The notes beneath the pieces are model-generated. The model was given only the letters and a program-made list of their open reading frames with translations. It ran no database searches and had not been told where the DNA came from. Below are positions 46,947-58,700 of a stretch of DNA of 64,000 bases, in pieces. The position numbers and the translations under genes were made by a program. The first letter of the stretch is position 1. The number at the start of each line of letters is the position of its first letter. Origin of the DNA: Triops longicaudatus (lineage: Eukaryota; Arthropoda; Branchiopoda; Notostraca; Triopsidae); the NCBI GenBank assembly GCA_022885665.1, contig JAGQDJ010000191.1:1-64000 (forward strand), written 5' to 3'.

Positions 46947-49525
46947 ATGAGTTTAGTGAGCGGTTACAACAATACCATGTCGACTGGGGACATGTATTCG
47001 AGTTATTACAATCCTCCAGCGTCGACTATGCAGCCGGTGGAAACGGGGCAGAATTTTTACAACGCTTGGGCTTGGAATAGTCCTAATGTGCACCAAAACC
47101 CGGAGTTGTCTTCGACGGGGCACGAATTCGCCAGTTCCCCGCTGCTCAGCGGCTCGTATACCTCGGGCAGTCCTTACGGCAGCCCGTGCCAGTGCATCGG
47201 GCCTTGCCAGGGCCACGAGTACGCCAACAGTAACGGGTCGACCACCTCCACCGTTACCTACGAAACTTTTCCTGGCGGCACCCGCGTCCGGGTGGTGAAA
47301 CGCCGCAACACTGCCAACAAGAAAGAACGACGGAGGACCATGTCCATCAACAATGCTTTCACGGATTTAAGGGACTGCATCCCCAACGTACCTTCAGATA
47401 CGAAATTATCCAAGATCAAAACCCTACGCTTAGCCACGTCCTACATTTCGTATCTCATGGGCGTATTAGAAGCTGGTAGCCAAGCCGAAACGCCTTTTAG
47501 GGCCGAAATTGGCCGGACCAAGACTGACCGCAACAAAGAGAGTCGCAACCAACAGGTAAATTACACTTCGTTAACTTATTTCCAATTCCAACGATATCGC
47601 AATCTTCATTTTAAACGGCTTCCATTTCAACCATTTGTTTTAGCCAAATAAGGCAGAAAATAGAACTAAAAATGTTTGTGCATAAATGCTGACAGGAATG
47701 ATATTGCGAGAAAATAGAAATAAAATGGTCGGTGTATCCAAAAATCGTTCTGTCAGACGCTTTTTCTGCACACTTGCACAGAACTTAAAATTCTCCAAAT
47801 TAGACCATTAAAAGGTTTTTATATAGATTGATTGCACAAAGTTTATATTTAATTGCGTTTAATCAAGGTAGAAGTACAATCAAGTTCGTTATAAAAGAAT
47901 TATGCTAGTCATAAAAGCAAGTGTTTTATAGAAATTGGCCTACTTTTGAAGTTTCGAAATTGTCCAATTCACAAAATTAAAATAATTCCTAACTTTTAGA
48001 TTTCGTAAAAAATACTTTCATTTATTAACTCGAAATTAGTCTTGAAACTCTATCAATATATTTTAAAATACATGGAACAATATCATAGACTAGAAAGTTA
48101 TTTCGAAAGTTCTAATGGAAATCACTAAAATATTAGCTTCGAAATTATAGGAGTAAAACGTAATGCAACAACAGATCTATTGCAACAATACATTTTTCTT
48201 CAAAAAAATACACAAACAACGAAGAAGCGCAGAAAGAGCGAATAAAACGTACCAAGGAAAGTTTTAAAATAAGGAGGAAGGAGTAATTTCAGGTGTAATA
48301 ATGGCTTGATTTGGGCTCCTTTCAAGTTTGTCGGTTTTGAGGGTTTTTAAATCGAGATGAACATGTCTTGGCAGTTCAGGTTGCCCAGGATCCATTTCCT
48401 GTGTACTTAACACTCCCTTTCATTTGTTCAAGCTCTTGTTTTACAAAAGAGGGGCTGGCGACGGTTATTTACTGAAAAGTAGCTAAACTTTGGGGGGCCT
48501 TTAGGATCCTTTTTGCCCCTTTTTCGAATGAATTTCTCAAGGCTTGAAGCCGAGAAGGCCCCCCATCTAGGCTATGGGGGCAACTTGGGGATTTTCCTGG
48601 GGATCGCACATAAATTACCCATTGCTTTTCCTACCCTCTCACCACTTCACGTTGTCATTAACTCCTCGTCCGACGCTATTTGCACAGCGGCACCGTCACC
48701 TGTTTCCACTGCTTTTCAAGAAGGCGACGGTGACGAAGTACGGCTTTTTTGAACATGCCAAACTTCATTTGATCTCTTTATTTTTCAGTGAAGTTATGAA
48801 AAAGTGTATCTAGTTCACAGGTTCTGTTTGAAACTAAAAAAAGAAAATCCTTTGAAAATAGCATGAGAGTCTTAAGGACTTAAGGGAATGTTCAAGGTGA
48901 TCTATAAAGTCGTAAGGTTGTCTTAAGATGATCTTAAAGTAGTCTTAAGTCAGCGTTAAGGATTTACTTCGATATAAATTTTACGAAAAGTAAATTTCGA
49001 AAGAAGACAGATATGAGAACGCTTTTCGTGCATTAGGTATGTGCTAATTACCCAAACTTGTGTTTTTCTTTCGGTAGGAAGACTCCAGCAGCTCGAATTC
49101 GCCCTCTTCCCGACGCAGCATATCAGCAGAGGCAGCAATGGTAAGCTTGTTCTCCTCTAATGTTGTTGTCTTAATTATTTTATGCTGCTTTTTCACTTTT
49201 TACCGATATTGTGTGCTATAAGCTTACACTATAGGTAAAATCCTAGGGTTATATTATAGTTTAAAAATGATTTACCTACAGTTTAATTTTTTATATTTTG
49301 AGAATTTCAAACTTAACAAACTTAACTGTGAATAACAATCTATTGAATAGTTTAACCGAAACCAATAATATTTAAATCCATTTTTTAAATCGCATTAAAC
49401 GTGTGCATAAATTCTATGGTTAATATTAATTTCTTTCATTTTCTGAACAGGCGAACGACAGCAAGCGAAGCAAAGGCCGAACAGGTTGGCCACACCACGT
49501 TTGGGCATTGGAACTGAAACAGTGA
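46947..49525 (+). CDS. HAND: HAND bHLH transcription factor
   Basis: Exons 46947-47555, 49078-49140 and 49451-49525 join in phase 0 to give 248 residues. The start at 46947 is chosen because MSLVSGY matches the MSLV N-terminus of HAND proteins; an in-frame ATG at 46833 would add 38 unlike residues. Residues 118-175 form the bHLH: NKKERRRT basic region (Glu127 for E-box recognition), TMSINNAFTDLRDCIPNVP helix 1 with Thr131 and Ser133 matching the regulated Thr/Ser of vertebrate HAND, then a KLSKIKTLRLA loop and helix 2. The end GWPHHVWALELKQ is the family's conserved C-terminal tail. HAND acts in the nucleus as an E-protein heterodimer in heart, visceral mesoderm and blood-lineage development. 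The N-terminus is Ser/Gly/Pro/Tyr-rich, as expected. Confidence 0.96.
47556..49077 (+). other. HAND intron 1
   Basis: A 1.5 kb phase-0 intron after the bHLH exon. It includes a GC-richer block around 48480-48740 and a cluster of CTTAAG words at 48869-48960, both possible regulatory DNA. No other gene is recognised. Confidence 0.5.
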
Positions 49526-49656
49526 CCGGAATTTGAAGTTTCAAGCCAAGGCAGCAAAAGATGTCTTCATCCCCCGACCCATCCTTTTAAGTATATCCTT
49601 ATCCCAGCGTTCTATTCCTTGTCATTACAATCCCATCAGTTTACGAATGTGTTATC

Positions 49657-49662
49657 AATAAA
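49657..49662 (+). terminator. Likely polyadenylation signal of HAND
   Basis: AATAAA lies 132 bases after the HAND stop codon. Confidence 0.6.
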
Positions 49663-51830
49663 CCGGCCGTTGTCTGTAAAACCGTTGTACTGGATGTGAA
49701 TAGTGCACAGAACTTGTAAATACAACTATCAAACACAACTTCAGAACAACGTAACTAAGTTAATTTTTTCTAAGATTTTTTTTGAATCCCTTGTGAAAAA
49801 AATACTGAGAATTTAACGTGCGATAAGCTTTATGCAAGCAGAAGAAATTAGCCAAACCTTGGTAGTGTGACCACAAGTAAAACTGACTAACAAAATATTA
49901 GTTAAAGTGTTATTGGTTATTCTTCCAGCTTGTGTTGCTCTTTATTAGTGTTTCAGGGAATTCAACAGTTTGAAAATTGTCCATCTATAAATATCCTCCG
50001 TGAAGCTACAAAAATACGAATTCGGCATTTAGCATGACAGCGCGTTAATATTACACATTTTATTAAAACTCCATAAGAGGATTTTCTATAAACCTTGTTT
50101 TGTTTTAACCCTAAAATGGATTATTTCAACCGTTTCAACCCGGGTGACTTGAATGCCCTAGAAACGCGAAAATGCGCGTCCATCCGCCACGGTATAATGA
50201 CAGGCTTGGAAAAACTACACCACCATGATGGTAATGACAAGGTTCCCTTACTAAAATAATAACTATATTCCGAAAAATTTACCAAGTGTGCAAAGCTTCC
50301 GCCGTTTTCTGAAACAAATATCCGAATTAGTTTGGGTTTGAGAGCACAAAGGGGGAAAAACCCACAAAAACTTGAGCTGGGGCCATCTAATTGAACACGC
50401 AGAGCCACACACACACACACACTATCACCCCTTTATCTTCTGTTTTTGGGGGGCACCGAGCCAAAGTACCCATAAATTTCTGTGAAGACATTAAAGTGCC
50501 AGACCAAGTACTTGAAAAACGTTTTAGCAATTGACAGTATGCACCAAAAAACTACGAACATTACTGTCTTATTGCTGTGTGTTCTGTGTAGAGACGGGTG
50601 GAAAATTTCTGTTTTTCACAAGAAAAAAAAAGAAAAAAACTTTAAGGGTAATAGTAAACCTAGTAACCTAATCATGGCTTCTCCCAAATTGGTGGTCGGG
50701 ATAGAAGTTCTTCCTGTTTTTTCTCCCATTTTTTGTGCTAAGCAGGCAAATGTTGGCGAAAAAGGGGAGGTACCACGCATTTCTAACAAGTCGGCGCATT
50801 GCTGTCGTCGACAAACGGATCAAATAGCGAAAGGCCAGGCGACGTCTGCTGCACTGTCGCCTGTAATTAACGGTCTGCACTTCACGCACCCCCAAATTGG
50901 ACCTAAAGACGCTGTGACTGGGTTTTCGGACTGAGAATTCTGGTTCGCTAACACGTATTCAAATTCGCAAGTTAGATTGCTTAAGATTTCGAAAAATGGC
51001 GAAGGTTACGATTAAATATATTTATAAATAATTAAAAAAATTAAAAAATTCACATTTATTTACAAAATTACAAAAATGAGGGACGAAACTTTAAAGCAGT
51101 GAATAGAAATTTCGCAGAAATTTTCGGCAAAACTATGAAAGCACTTGATGTTATTAATTTCTGAAGCAAATCCAGTACTCGACTACACATGGTCGTATCT
51201 ATTCGAGCAAAGGACAAGCCAATTTTGGACTTGAATTCTTTTTTATTTGAGTCGAGTTCGATTAGGCGTTAATCACTATTTTCCAGTTTAGTCGAACGTA
51301 AGCTTCAAAAGCATTTTTTTTTAACGAAAAAATTGGTTGAAAAAGAAAGTACAGAAAGTTTTTTTTTAAAGGTGACGTAAAAGTCACTTGAATTGAAAAT
51401 TTGACAAGTTCGACATGGCGCAACATTACGTAATACAAACATGCATGGAAACTGAGCTTATCTACCCTAAAATCTCACATTTCGTCGCTTGCTCTCTTTC
51501 CAGTGGAAGGAAGTCGTAAACGTACGAAAAAAGGCTTCTAACTCGCTTTTAACTTCAATTGGACTTTGGATTCTCAGACAATAATCGAACTAATTTAGAT
51601 ATAAAAATTATAAAGTATGAATTGTATTTTAGTATATTTATTCTATATTACATAAAATAAATTAGAGTTTCTTTTTAGCAATCTTTCGGCTACAAACGCG
51701 GGCCGTACAGAGTTGCTTAAATATAAAGAAAAAGCGTCTGAACTAACGAAAATTGGATAAAACATTTTTTTCTGGTCTTTAAGGTTCGTTATAGAAATAC
51801 TGGATACTTGCATATAAACTTTGAAATATA

Positions 51831-51999
51831 CAGTAGTATCTCATTGCAATGAAACTTTTATAACAAACTGTTCGCTATAATTGACGTGTTGGAAGATTCT
51901 AAGTTGTGCAAATGGGCAGAAAAGCGTTCGATAGAACGAAACTCAGATACAGCGAACAGTTTTTAATTTCGGAACGTTCTTTACAACGAAACTCTTTTG
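51831..51999. mobile_element. Degenerate TA-flanked inverted-repeat element (pogo-like MITE), copy 3
   Basis: The left end CAGTAGTATCTCATTGCAAT at 51831 and the reverse complement of the right end (CAAAAGAGTTTCGTTGTAAA) align with one gap, differing mostly by transitions, and TA flanks both sides. Internal words such as GTTCGCTATAA and CAGCGAACAG resemble the ends of the 27431 element. It is 169 bases, non-coding and older-looking than copies 1 and 2. Confidence 0.45.
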
Positions 52000-54900
52000 T
52001 ATTGAATATACTTATTAAAAGAAATGTATCTAAAACATGAAAAAATATACATTTGTGGAAATAAACTTACTAAGAATATACTTGAATACAGAAACGAAAT
52101 TGTCGATTGACTCAAATATAAAAAAGTTTCCATGAAAAAGTGTTTAGCTTTAAAGAGATAATTTGTCAATAAAATAGGAATAAATTCGGCAATAGGTTGT
52201 GCCTACGATGGTAGACAATTAAAAAAGCAATAATTACTTTGCATAGCTGACTTTGAATTGAGCGCATGCGCTACTTTCTTGTTCATAGAACAGAATAACT
52301 TGTAACAGAATAATTTCAAATATGGTTAGCAACGTTTCGCGAAAAGGCATATTTCATTCTCGGGTCAAGATGGTTCTATAGCTGAAATGTTGTACGGTGG
52401 TGTCCATCAGACTGAGAGGTTTTATGTATCTATTGCCGCAGCCGGAAAGCGAAAAACGTTTTGTTAGGGAGTTGCAATGGTTTTTAGACACGCTGTAGTC
52501 AAACAGTCTTGAACACTTTTTAAAATGACCTTAACTTTTCCCCAAAGTTTATGGCAGGGGGAGAAATTGTTACATTCTTCGGTGTCTTCTTCATCTTTTC
52601 GTCCTTCTTGTTCAGTAGTTTAGACAAACAGGCGGAGTCAGGCATTAGCTTTCATATACAAACTGTCACGCTGTGTGAACGTCGGCACATTCTCGCTTAT
52701 ATGCGGGTTTTTAACCTATTTCACTGTACTACAGCTCCAAGGGAAGGAAACAAGAACATAACTTAAAGACTTTTTTTTTCTTAGAAGGAGGAGCAGGAAG
52801 ATATGGAAGAAGCGGAAAAAATAAGCTTCCCGAGTTTTTTTTTTATATTGCAGAGGCAAAAATTTTAATTTGACCCGTTTTTTAAGGCAAGTTTGAAGGT
52901 TGTCCCCTAAGGGATTGTCAGACTACTTATAACCTTTTTCTCCAAAGGCAAAAGGGAAAGACAAATGTGCCCCGTTTTCAGCAAAGAGGAATCTGAAACG
53001 ACATTTTATGGTCCTGAGGAGGGGTCTGCACTGTCGCCCATATAAGAAACATGGGGACTGGCGCCTATGCAAGGTGCCAGCTTTTTTGGGGGCTCCGGAC
53101 GGAGGGTTGGGTGATTAGACATGTTGCCCTCCTTCAAGCTTCTTATTTGCATAAATTCACTTCCAATTCAAACATTGGGAAAGTTGGCCAAATTTCTTTA
53201 TATTTCTTGCCACAGGCTATTTTCTTCTCCATTTGGTTATTTTTGTTTAAATCCTGCCCTCAACGAATTCGAAATTGTTTGAAAAGCGCGTTTAGTGCGT
53301 AAAATCTGCACGCAAAAAAGAACTACAATTTCTTCCGAAGAGTTACTAGAAATTTTGACTTACCTGTTCGCCGTGGAAGGAAAAGAAACCACAAGATGGC
53401 GTTTGCTGCTCGTGTGATATCAAGATAACGTTTGAAATCACCAAACGGCGTTCAATACATGGAAAAATACTGAAGAGAGATGTTACTGAAAGCTTGCATT
53501 ATATACAATAGCCTTTGGTTTGTATACCGCTAAAAAGAACAATCCAACTGGGGTCAGCAGGCAGTCCGGAAGTCTTGGGAGGGCTCAAAGTTAGGTCAAA
53601 AGGCCGCGAGGCTTGGTACTTCAGTCGTTTCCTTCTGTGTATAAAGTAAGCCCAGAAGCAATGAAGCTATATAACCCGTTTAACAGTCGGCTGTGACAAC
53701 GGGTAGTGTGACCTTTGACCTAACCTTGGAGGAAACGGCGCCCCAGATGATCGAGCACGTGACTGTCGCGAAGCGACAAACTGCAGATCCGTTTTTAAAT
53801 TCGACCCTCGACTAGCGTTTATGCATATTGTTGTAATGTTCCGGCGTCAGGCCGTCCCTTTACTCCCTCATTAGTATCATCCGTCATTACTGACATCCTA
53901 AAACAAACCACGCCATGCGTACAAAACTGTTTCCTAAAGCTGCATAAATACCCCAAAATTTGGATTTTTTTGGTTTACATGCCAATATATCTGAATATCT
54001 ACATTCTTTAAAGTTTTGAGAAGTTGCCTAATTTTAATATTACAATATTTTTCAGATTCGAGTAAATTATCTTAATTTTAGGCACTTCAAAGCACTAAAT
54101 GTTGAAAACGCTTTTATAATATCATCCAAACTCATTGTTCATAACCATTTTGAAAACTGTTCGATTTTCCGCTTCTTACGCCGTTATACCTCCTCTTGCG
54201 CGGGCAACACCCTATCTCTTATAATGCCTGTATATGCACAGTCTTCCGATTACGCGGTACACATTGAACTTCGTGCCTTACCTGGGTAAATTACCGAATA
54301 TTTGGAACCCATGTAAGGGTAATATAGAAGGTAAAGTGAAACCAAATTTTAAATCAGAACAGGAATTCACCACGAAAATTTTACAACTTTTTATTATTTT
54401 TTGTCTTTTCATATTTTTCAAATCCGCTCACAATACTAAGATGGCTATAGGAATAAAAAATCAAGTCGTTTACAGCTTATGAAACCACACTTGATAACAC
54501 CCCGCCTTCAACCTATGCAAATTAAACGCCTAATTACCTACAGAAGAGTGTGAAAACAAAAAAGAGGGCAACATTATTTTTTATACAAAAAAGAAAAGTT
54601 TTTAAAGCGTGTCGCTTTTTTGTTTGAATTCTTCACATGGGGGGAAGGAGTCAATTTCCAGGGCATTAACCAAAACCTCGGCCAAACTCAAAAAACACAT
54701 TGAGTTGTACACGAATTTCCATAAGCAACAAAGAAATTCCAAACCTAACCACACGCATTTTTTTTAGCAAATCAGTACCCCCCAAGTTTCACTCGTTTGA
54801 AATATCCCCGAAAACGCAACAATGCTTCTTTTTTTTTTACTGTTTTCTCCCTTCTCGGGTATACGGATGACTGACAGTGTTATCTTATGCCCCGTGGGAA

Positions 54901-55768
54901 GGCTCTTCACCGCTTTCTTGGGTTTTTGCACAGAATCATTCACACGCGTTACTCCCAGCCATTCCTACCATTTTTTAATTCATAGCCTAAACTACTTCAA
55001 GGGCTTTTTGCCAAGTTCGAAATCTCACCTAATGCATATCTAAATCCACCGTGCTAATAAACGGAACCTAGAATTATGTTTCTGACGTTACGAAAGATAA
55101 ACTGCAAGGAAAAGATTCCCTAACCCTTTTTATGTCTTGGACTACTATTGGACCTACAGAAAAAGAGCCATAATATTTGAACCTGACACCCTTTTACAAA
55201 TATGGGACAAAAAATAAATCCAAAGCTCTGACAGTATTTTTTTTGCGTAGCACGGGAAGATATTTACAAAAGTTTGCATGTCCGCAGCTCATAATTCGTC
55301 TCTTTGTCTTCGTCCCTTAAAACAACGTTCTTCTTCCGTTGATTATTAGTTTACTTTTTGCACCGAAATCCTCTTCACTTTTAGCTTCTAAAAAGATTGT
55401 TGCTACTATTTTGGCTGGCAAACAGAAAAGAACAAAAAATATCTAGAAAGGCACGAGTCACTGGAAACACTTTTTTCTTATTCAGAAAAAGAAGGTGAAA
55501 ATGCTGTCAAGTCGAATCCCTAAATATGATATCAAATGGGTTGTTTAAAGTTACCTAAAGATTCTGACTCGCTAAACTAGGTGGTGTAGCTTCTTTCTTT
55601 TGCTTTAAATTATCACAAAGTATAACTCAAAGCTAAGTTAAATCGTCGACTTTCGCTGTCCTGTCCCCTTCACAAAATACTAAAAAAAAAGAACAGAATA
55701 TCTCGACTCAACCTTACTTAAATTCTCCATATTTTTAACTGCCTCTAAAACGGCTTCAGCTTTTAACC

Positions 55769-58700
55769 TTACTCTTGCTTTCTCCCCGAGGCCGTCACCG
55801 TCTCGTCAGTAAAGCTCTGTGAGCGCACACGCCCTCGACGAGGAACAGGCAAGTTTGGCTTGGGGGCGTGGTTACTCTCAACCATTTTTGGCTGGCTTTG
55901 GGCACCACCCGAGTTGAAACGAATACGTCCTGAGCCTACACGCTTAGGAGGTTGCTGTTGCCATTGCTTTGCGTCAACCAGGGACTCGGATTCCGAGCGC
56001 ACTCTTCGGTTCTGGGGGCGGGGTCGGTTGTATTCAGGCCGGAGTACCCTGAAATCGTCAATGGTCTTGAACTTGGAGAGGTATTCTTGCAACTTGGGTT
56101 CGACTGATAGCTTATGACTGTTTTTGTAGTACTTCTTAAAGGCCCAGAACTTCTCCAAACCGTACAATTGTCCTACAATTACAAAAATTTATTAGAATCT
56201 TCCGTTTCAAGATTTTAACAAAAATGTTTAAGAAAAGAAAATGAAGAAAAAGACCAGAACTATAAACAAGTGACGGAGTCAAAGAAAAAATAAATAAAAA
56301 GGTAAAAAAGAAAGAAATTTAATCTTGAAAAATTTCAAGCGAAGGAAGTAGAAACGTAAAAATACGAAAAAAAAAGAAAATCGATGGCAAAATCTAATAA
56401 TTTTCGCATACCACTTTCATAGTCACGAACGGTTTCTTCTTGGAACACTTGGTAGATATCAGGGCGGAATCTCCTTTCCAAACCGTAGCTAAAGTAACGG
56501 AATAGACATTCTGCGCCGTAGCGGTAGCCTTCAGCGGCATCTTCCAGTGCGAGCTTGCGGAATTCCTCGAACATCTTGCGGTTGAAGTTCTCGCGCAAGA
56601 AAAACGACCAGAAACGGAAAAGCGTATTCATTTCTTGTGACTGTCCTACTCCTAACCGCTTTCGTTCTATAAAAGTAGACACGTTAATAAACGAAAAATT
56701 TATATTAAGTTCCAAGATAAACCTTTTAGGCATCGAGCGTGGTACTTCGTGTACACTTGTTGGGTGAAGCCGTTTTCCTTGAGCAAAGTATGAGAAGGAT
56801 GCTGGAACGCAGGTAAGGACTGTGGGGTCGAACCCGAATTGGAACCCAAACTACTCGACAATTGTCCTTCCACTGGACTCGTACCACTCCTGTAATTTAA
56901 AAAAAAAATTAATAGCCTTAATCAGTTAAAAAATTTATACAGACAAAATAACACAAAATAAAAAACAAAATCGAAACTGAAGACAAAGAACAAATAGAAT
57001 TAGGAGCAAAAGGTCGAAGAACTGCTAACACAACTATTAAGAATATAAAACCAATTAAACAATAAAAATAAACAAATATTAAAAATCCAAACAAATAAAT
57101 AAAAAATAAGATAATAAAAAATCATTAGATCTCGTACCCGACTGAAGTGGTTCTAGGACGGTGTTCCCTAACATCCATGATCCAGCCGACGTGGGCTTCG
57201 ACGGGTGGGTTATCCGAATGCCTGGTTTTCCGTTTCCGGGGCGTTTGCTCATCAGGTGGCAGAGATGCTTTAGTGACTGGATAAAAGCGTGGCACAGTGG
57301 GCGGGGCAGCTCGTCGGGGCTTGCCGCTGCGGCCTCGGTTAGCCGACGGTGGGCGTGGCATTTCTTTTGGTGCTGATGTGGACATGGCCGTTGTGTTCAA
57401 AGACGGCGGTGGAGGAGGCGGGGCATCTCGGTTGAGCGACTTCTGGGATTTGGGGGCCATTTTGTCAAAATCTTCCCTCGAGATGAGGTTGACGGTCTTG
57501 AACGATCCAACACTCGGAGCAGACTATTGAAAAAAAAAAAACGAATTCGTTATTTAATTAATTTAATTTCATCATTCTAATTTAAGTTCTTTAAACTAAC
57601 ACTTGTTACGATAATACACATGTCAATTCTTTAGTTCATTCTACATTACTAGGCAAAATTTAGTACACAAAACGGAAAATTTCCAAACAGTAATAAAAAT
57701 AAAATTAAAAAAACAATAAAAAACAAAAAAATAGTTAAAATAATTAAAAAATTTTAGGAGAGAATGTCAAACATAAATTAAATGTTAACGTAAATTTTTT
57801 CCACACATTGACTGAAAACTATTATAGATGGACTAAAGAGACACAGTAAGATGGTTATGAAATTTAAAGTTACCCATTCGTAATCGCCCCACAAATCTCG
57901 CTCGTAATACTGCAACCCATCGTTGATTTCAGAGGCCAATTCTTGCGTCATTTTCACACGCGTGGTCCAATCACCCGTTCGATCGTAGCCTTCATGTTTG
58001 GGTGGACGAGGCGGTGCTACGGGCGTTTGGGTGACGATGAGAATCTTGTTGATTTCGTGGTCGCTCAGTTCTTCGTAATCTGAGTCGTCGGACCATTCCG
58101 AGAAGGTATTTTGCTTGACTGCCGGTACTGCGGCTTCCAATTCTTCGTCAAACTGGAAATCGAGCTCTTCACGCTCTTCCCGGTCTTCGATCGTCACACG
58201 GGACGTTGTTCGTGACCGAGGACCGTTCTTCTCTTTCGCTCGTCGCTTCACTTCGGTCCAATGGTCCTCCTCAGTCTGTAAGCCGTTCATCACCAACTTT
58301 GCTGCCGGCTTTGGTTCACCTAAAGTAATTGAAAATATACACGTTTAGTAATACCAAAATCAATTAAAAAAGCACTAAATAGTATACCAAACAAATGAAA
58401 AGAAGCTAGAAAGAGGCCAAACATTACCAACTAAAATTGATTGTTAAGATAAATAAATAAAATAAATGTGCTCTCCATGGTCTAAAACAAGTTTAAACAT
58501 TAAAACTCGTCTTTCCCAGCAAGAACTGTTTAATATCGGCAAATGTGCAACAAACTTCCAATTACGTTGAAAATCTGTTTTCAAATATGCCTTTCAGGAA
58601 ATTACACCGCATTTACATATAAATAAAGAAATAAAAAAAAATAATAATAAAAAAATCCACTAGAGTTCTTTTTAATTAGGAGAAAATAGAAAATCTAGTC

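Larger units (their letters stand above)
49526..55768. other. Intergenic interval between HAND and LARP1 (convergent genes)
   Basis: The interval holds the HAND 3' UTR, MITE copy 3 and otherwise unassigned sequence. Open frames at 50482-50934 (plus), 50121-50420 (minus) and 53051-53302 (plus) lack recognisable domains. A short (AC)n run lies at about 50407-50424. Confidence 0.5.

Noticed and set aside
50482..50934. 150-codon plus-strand frame after HAND
   Set aside because: No recognisable domain and low-complexity Lys runs; likely chance or regulatory sequence.
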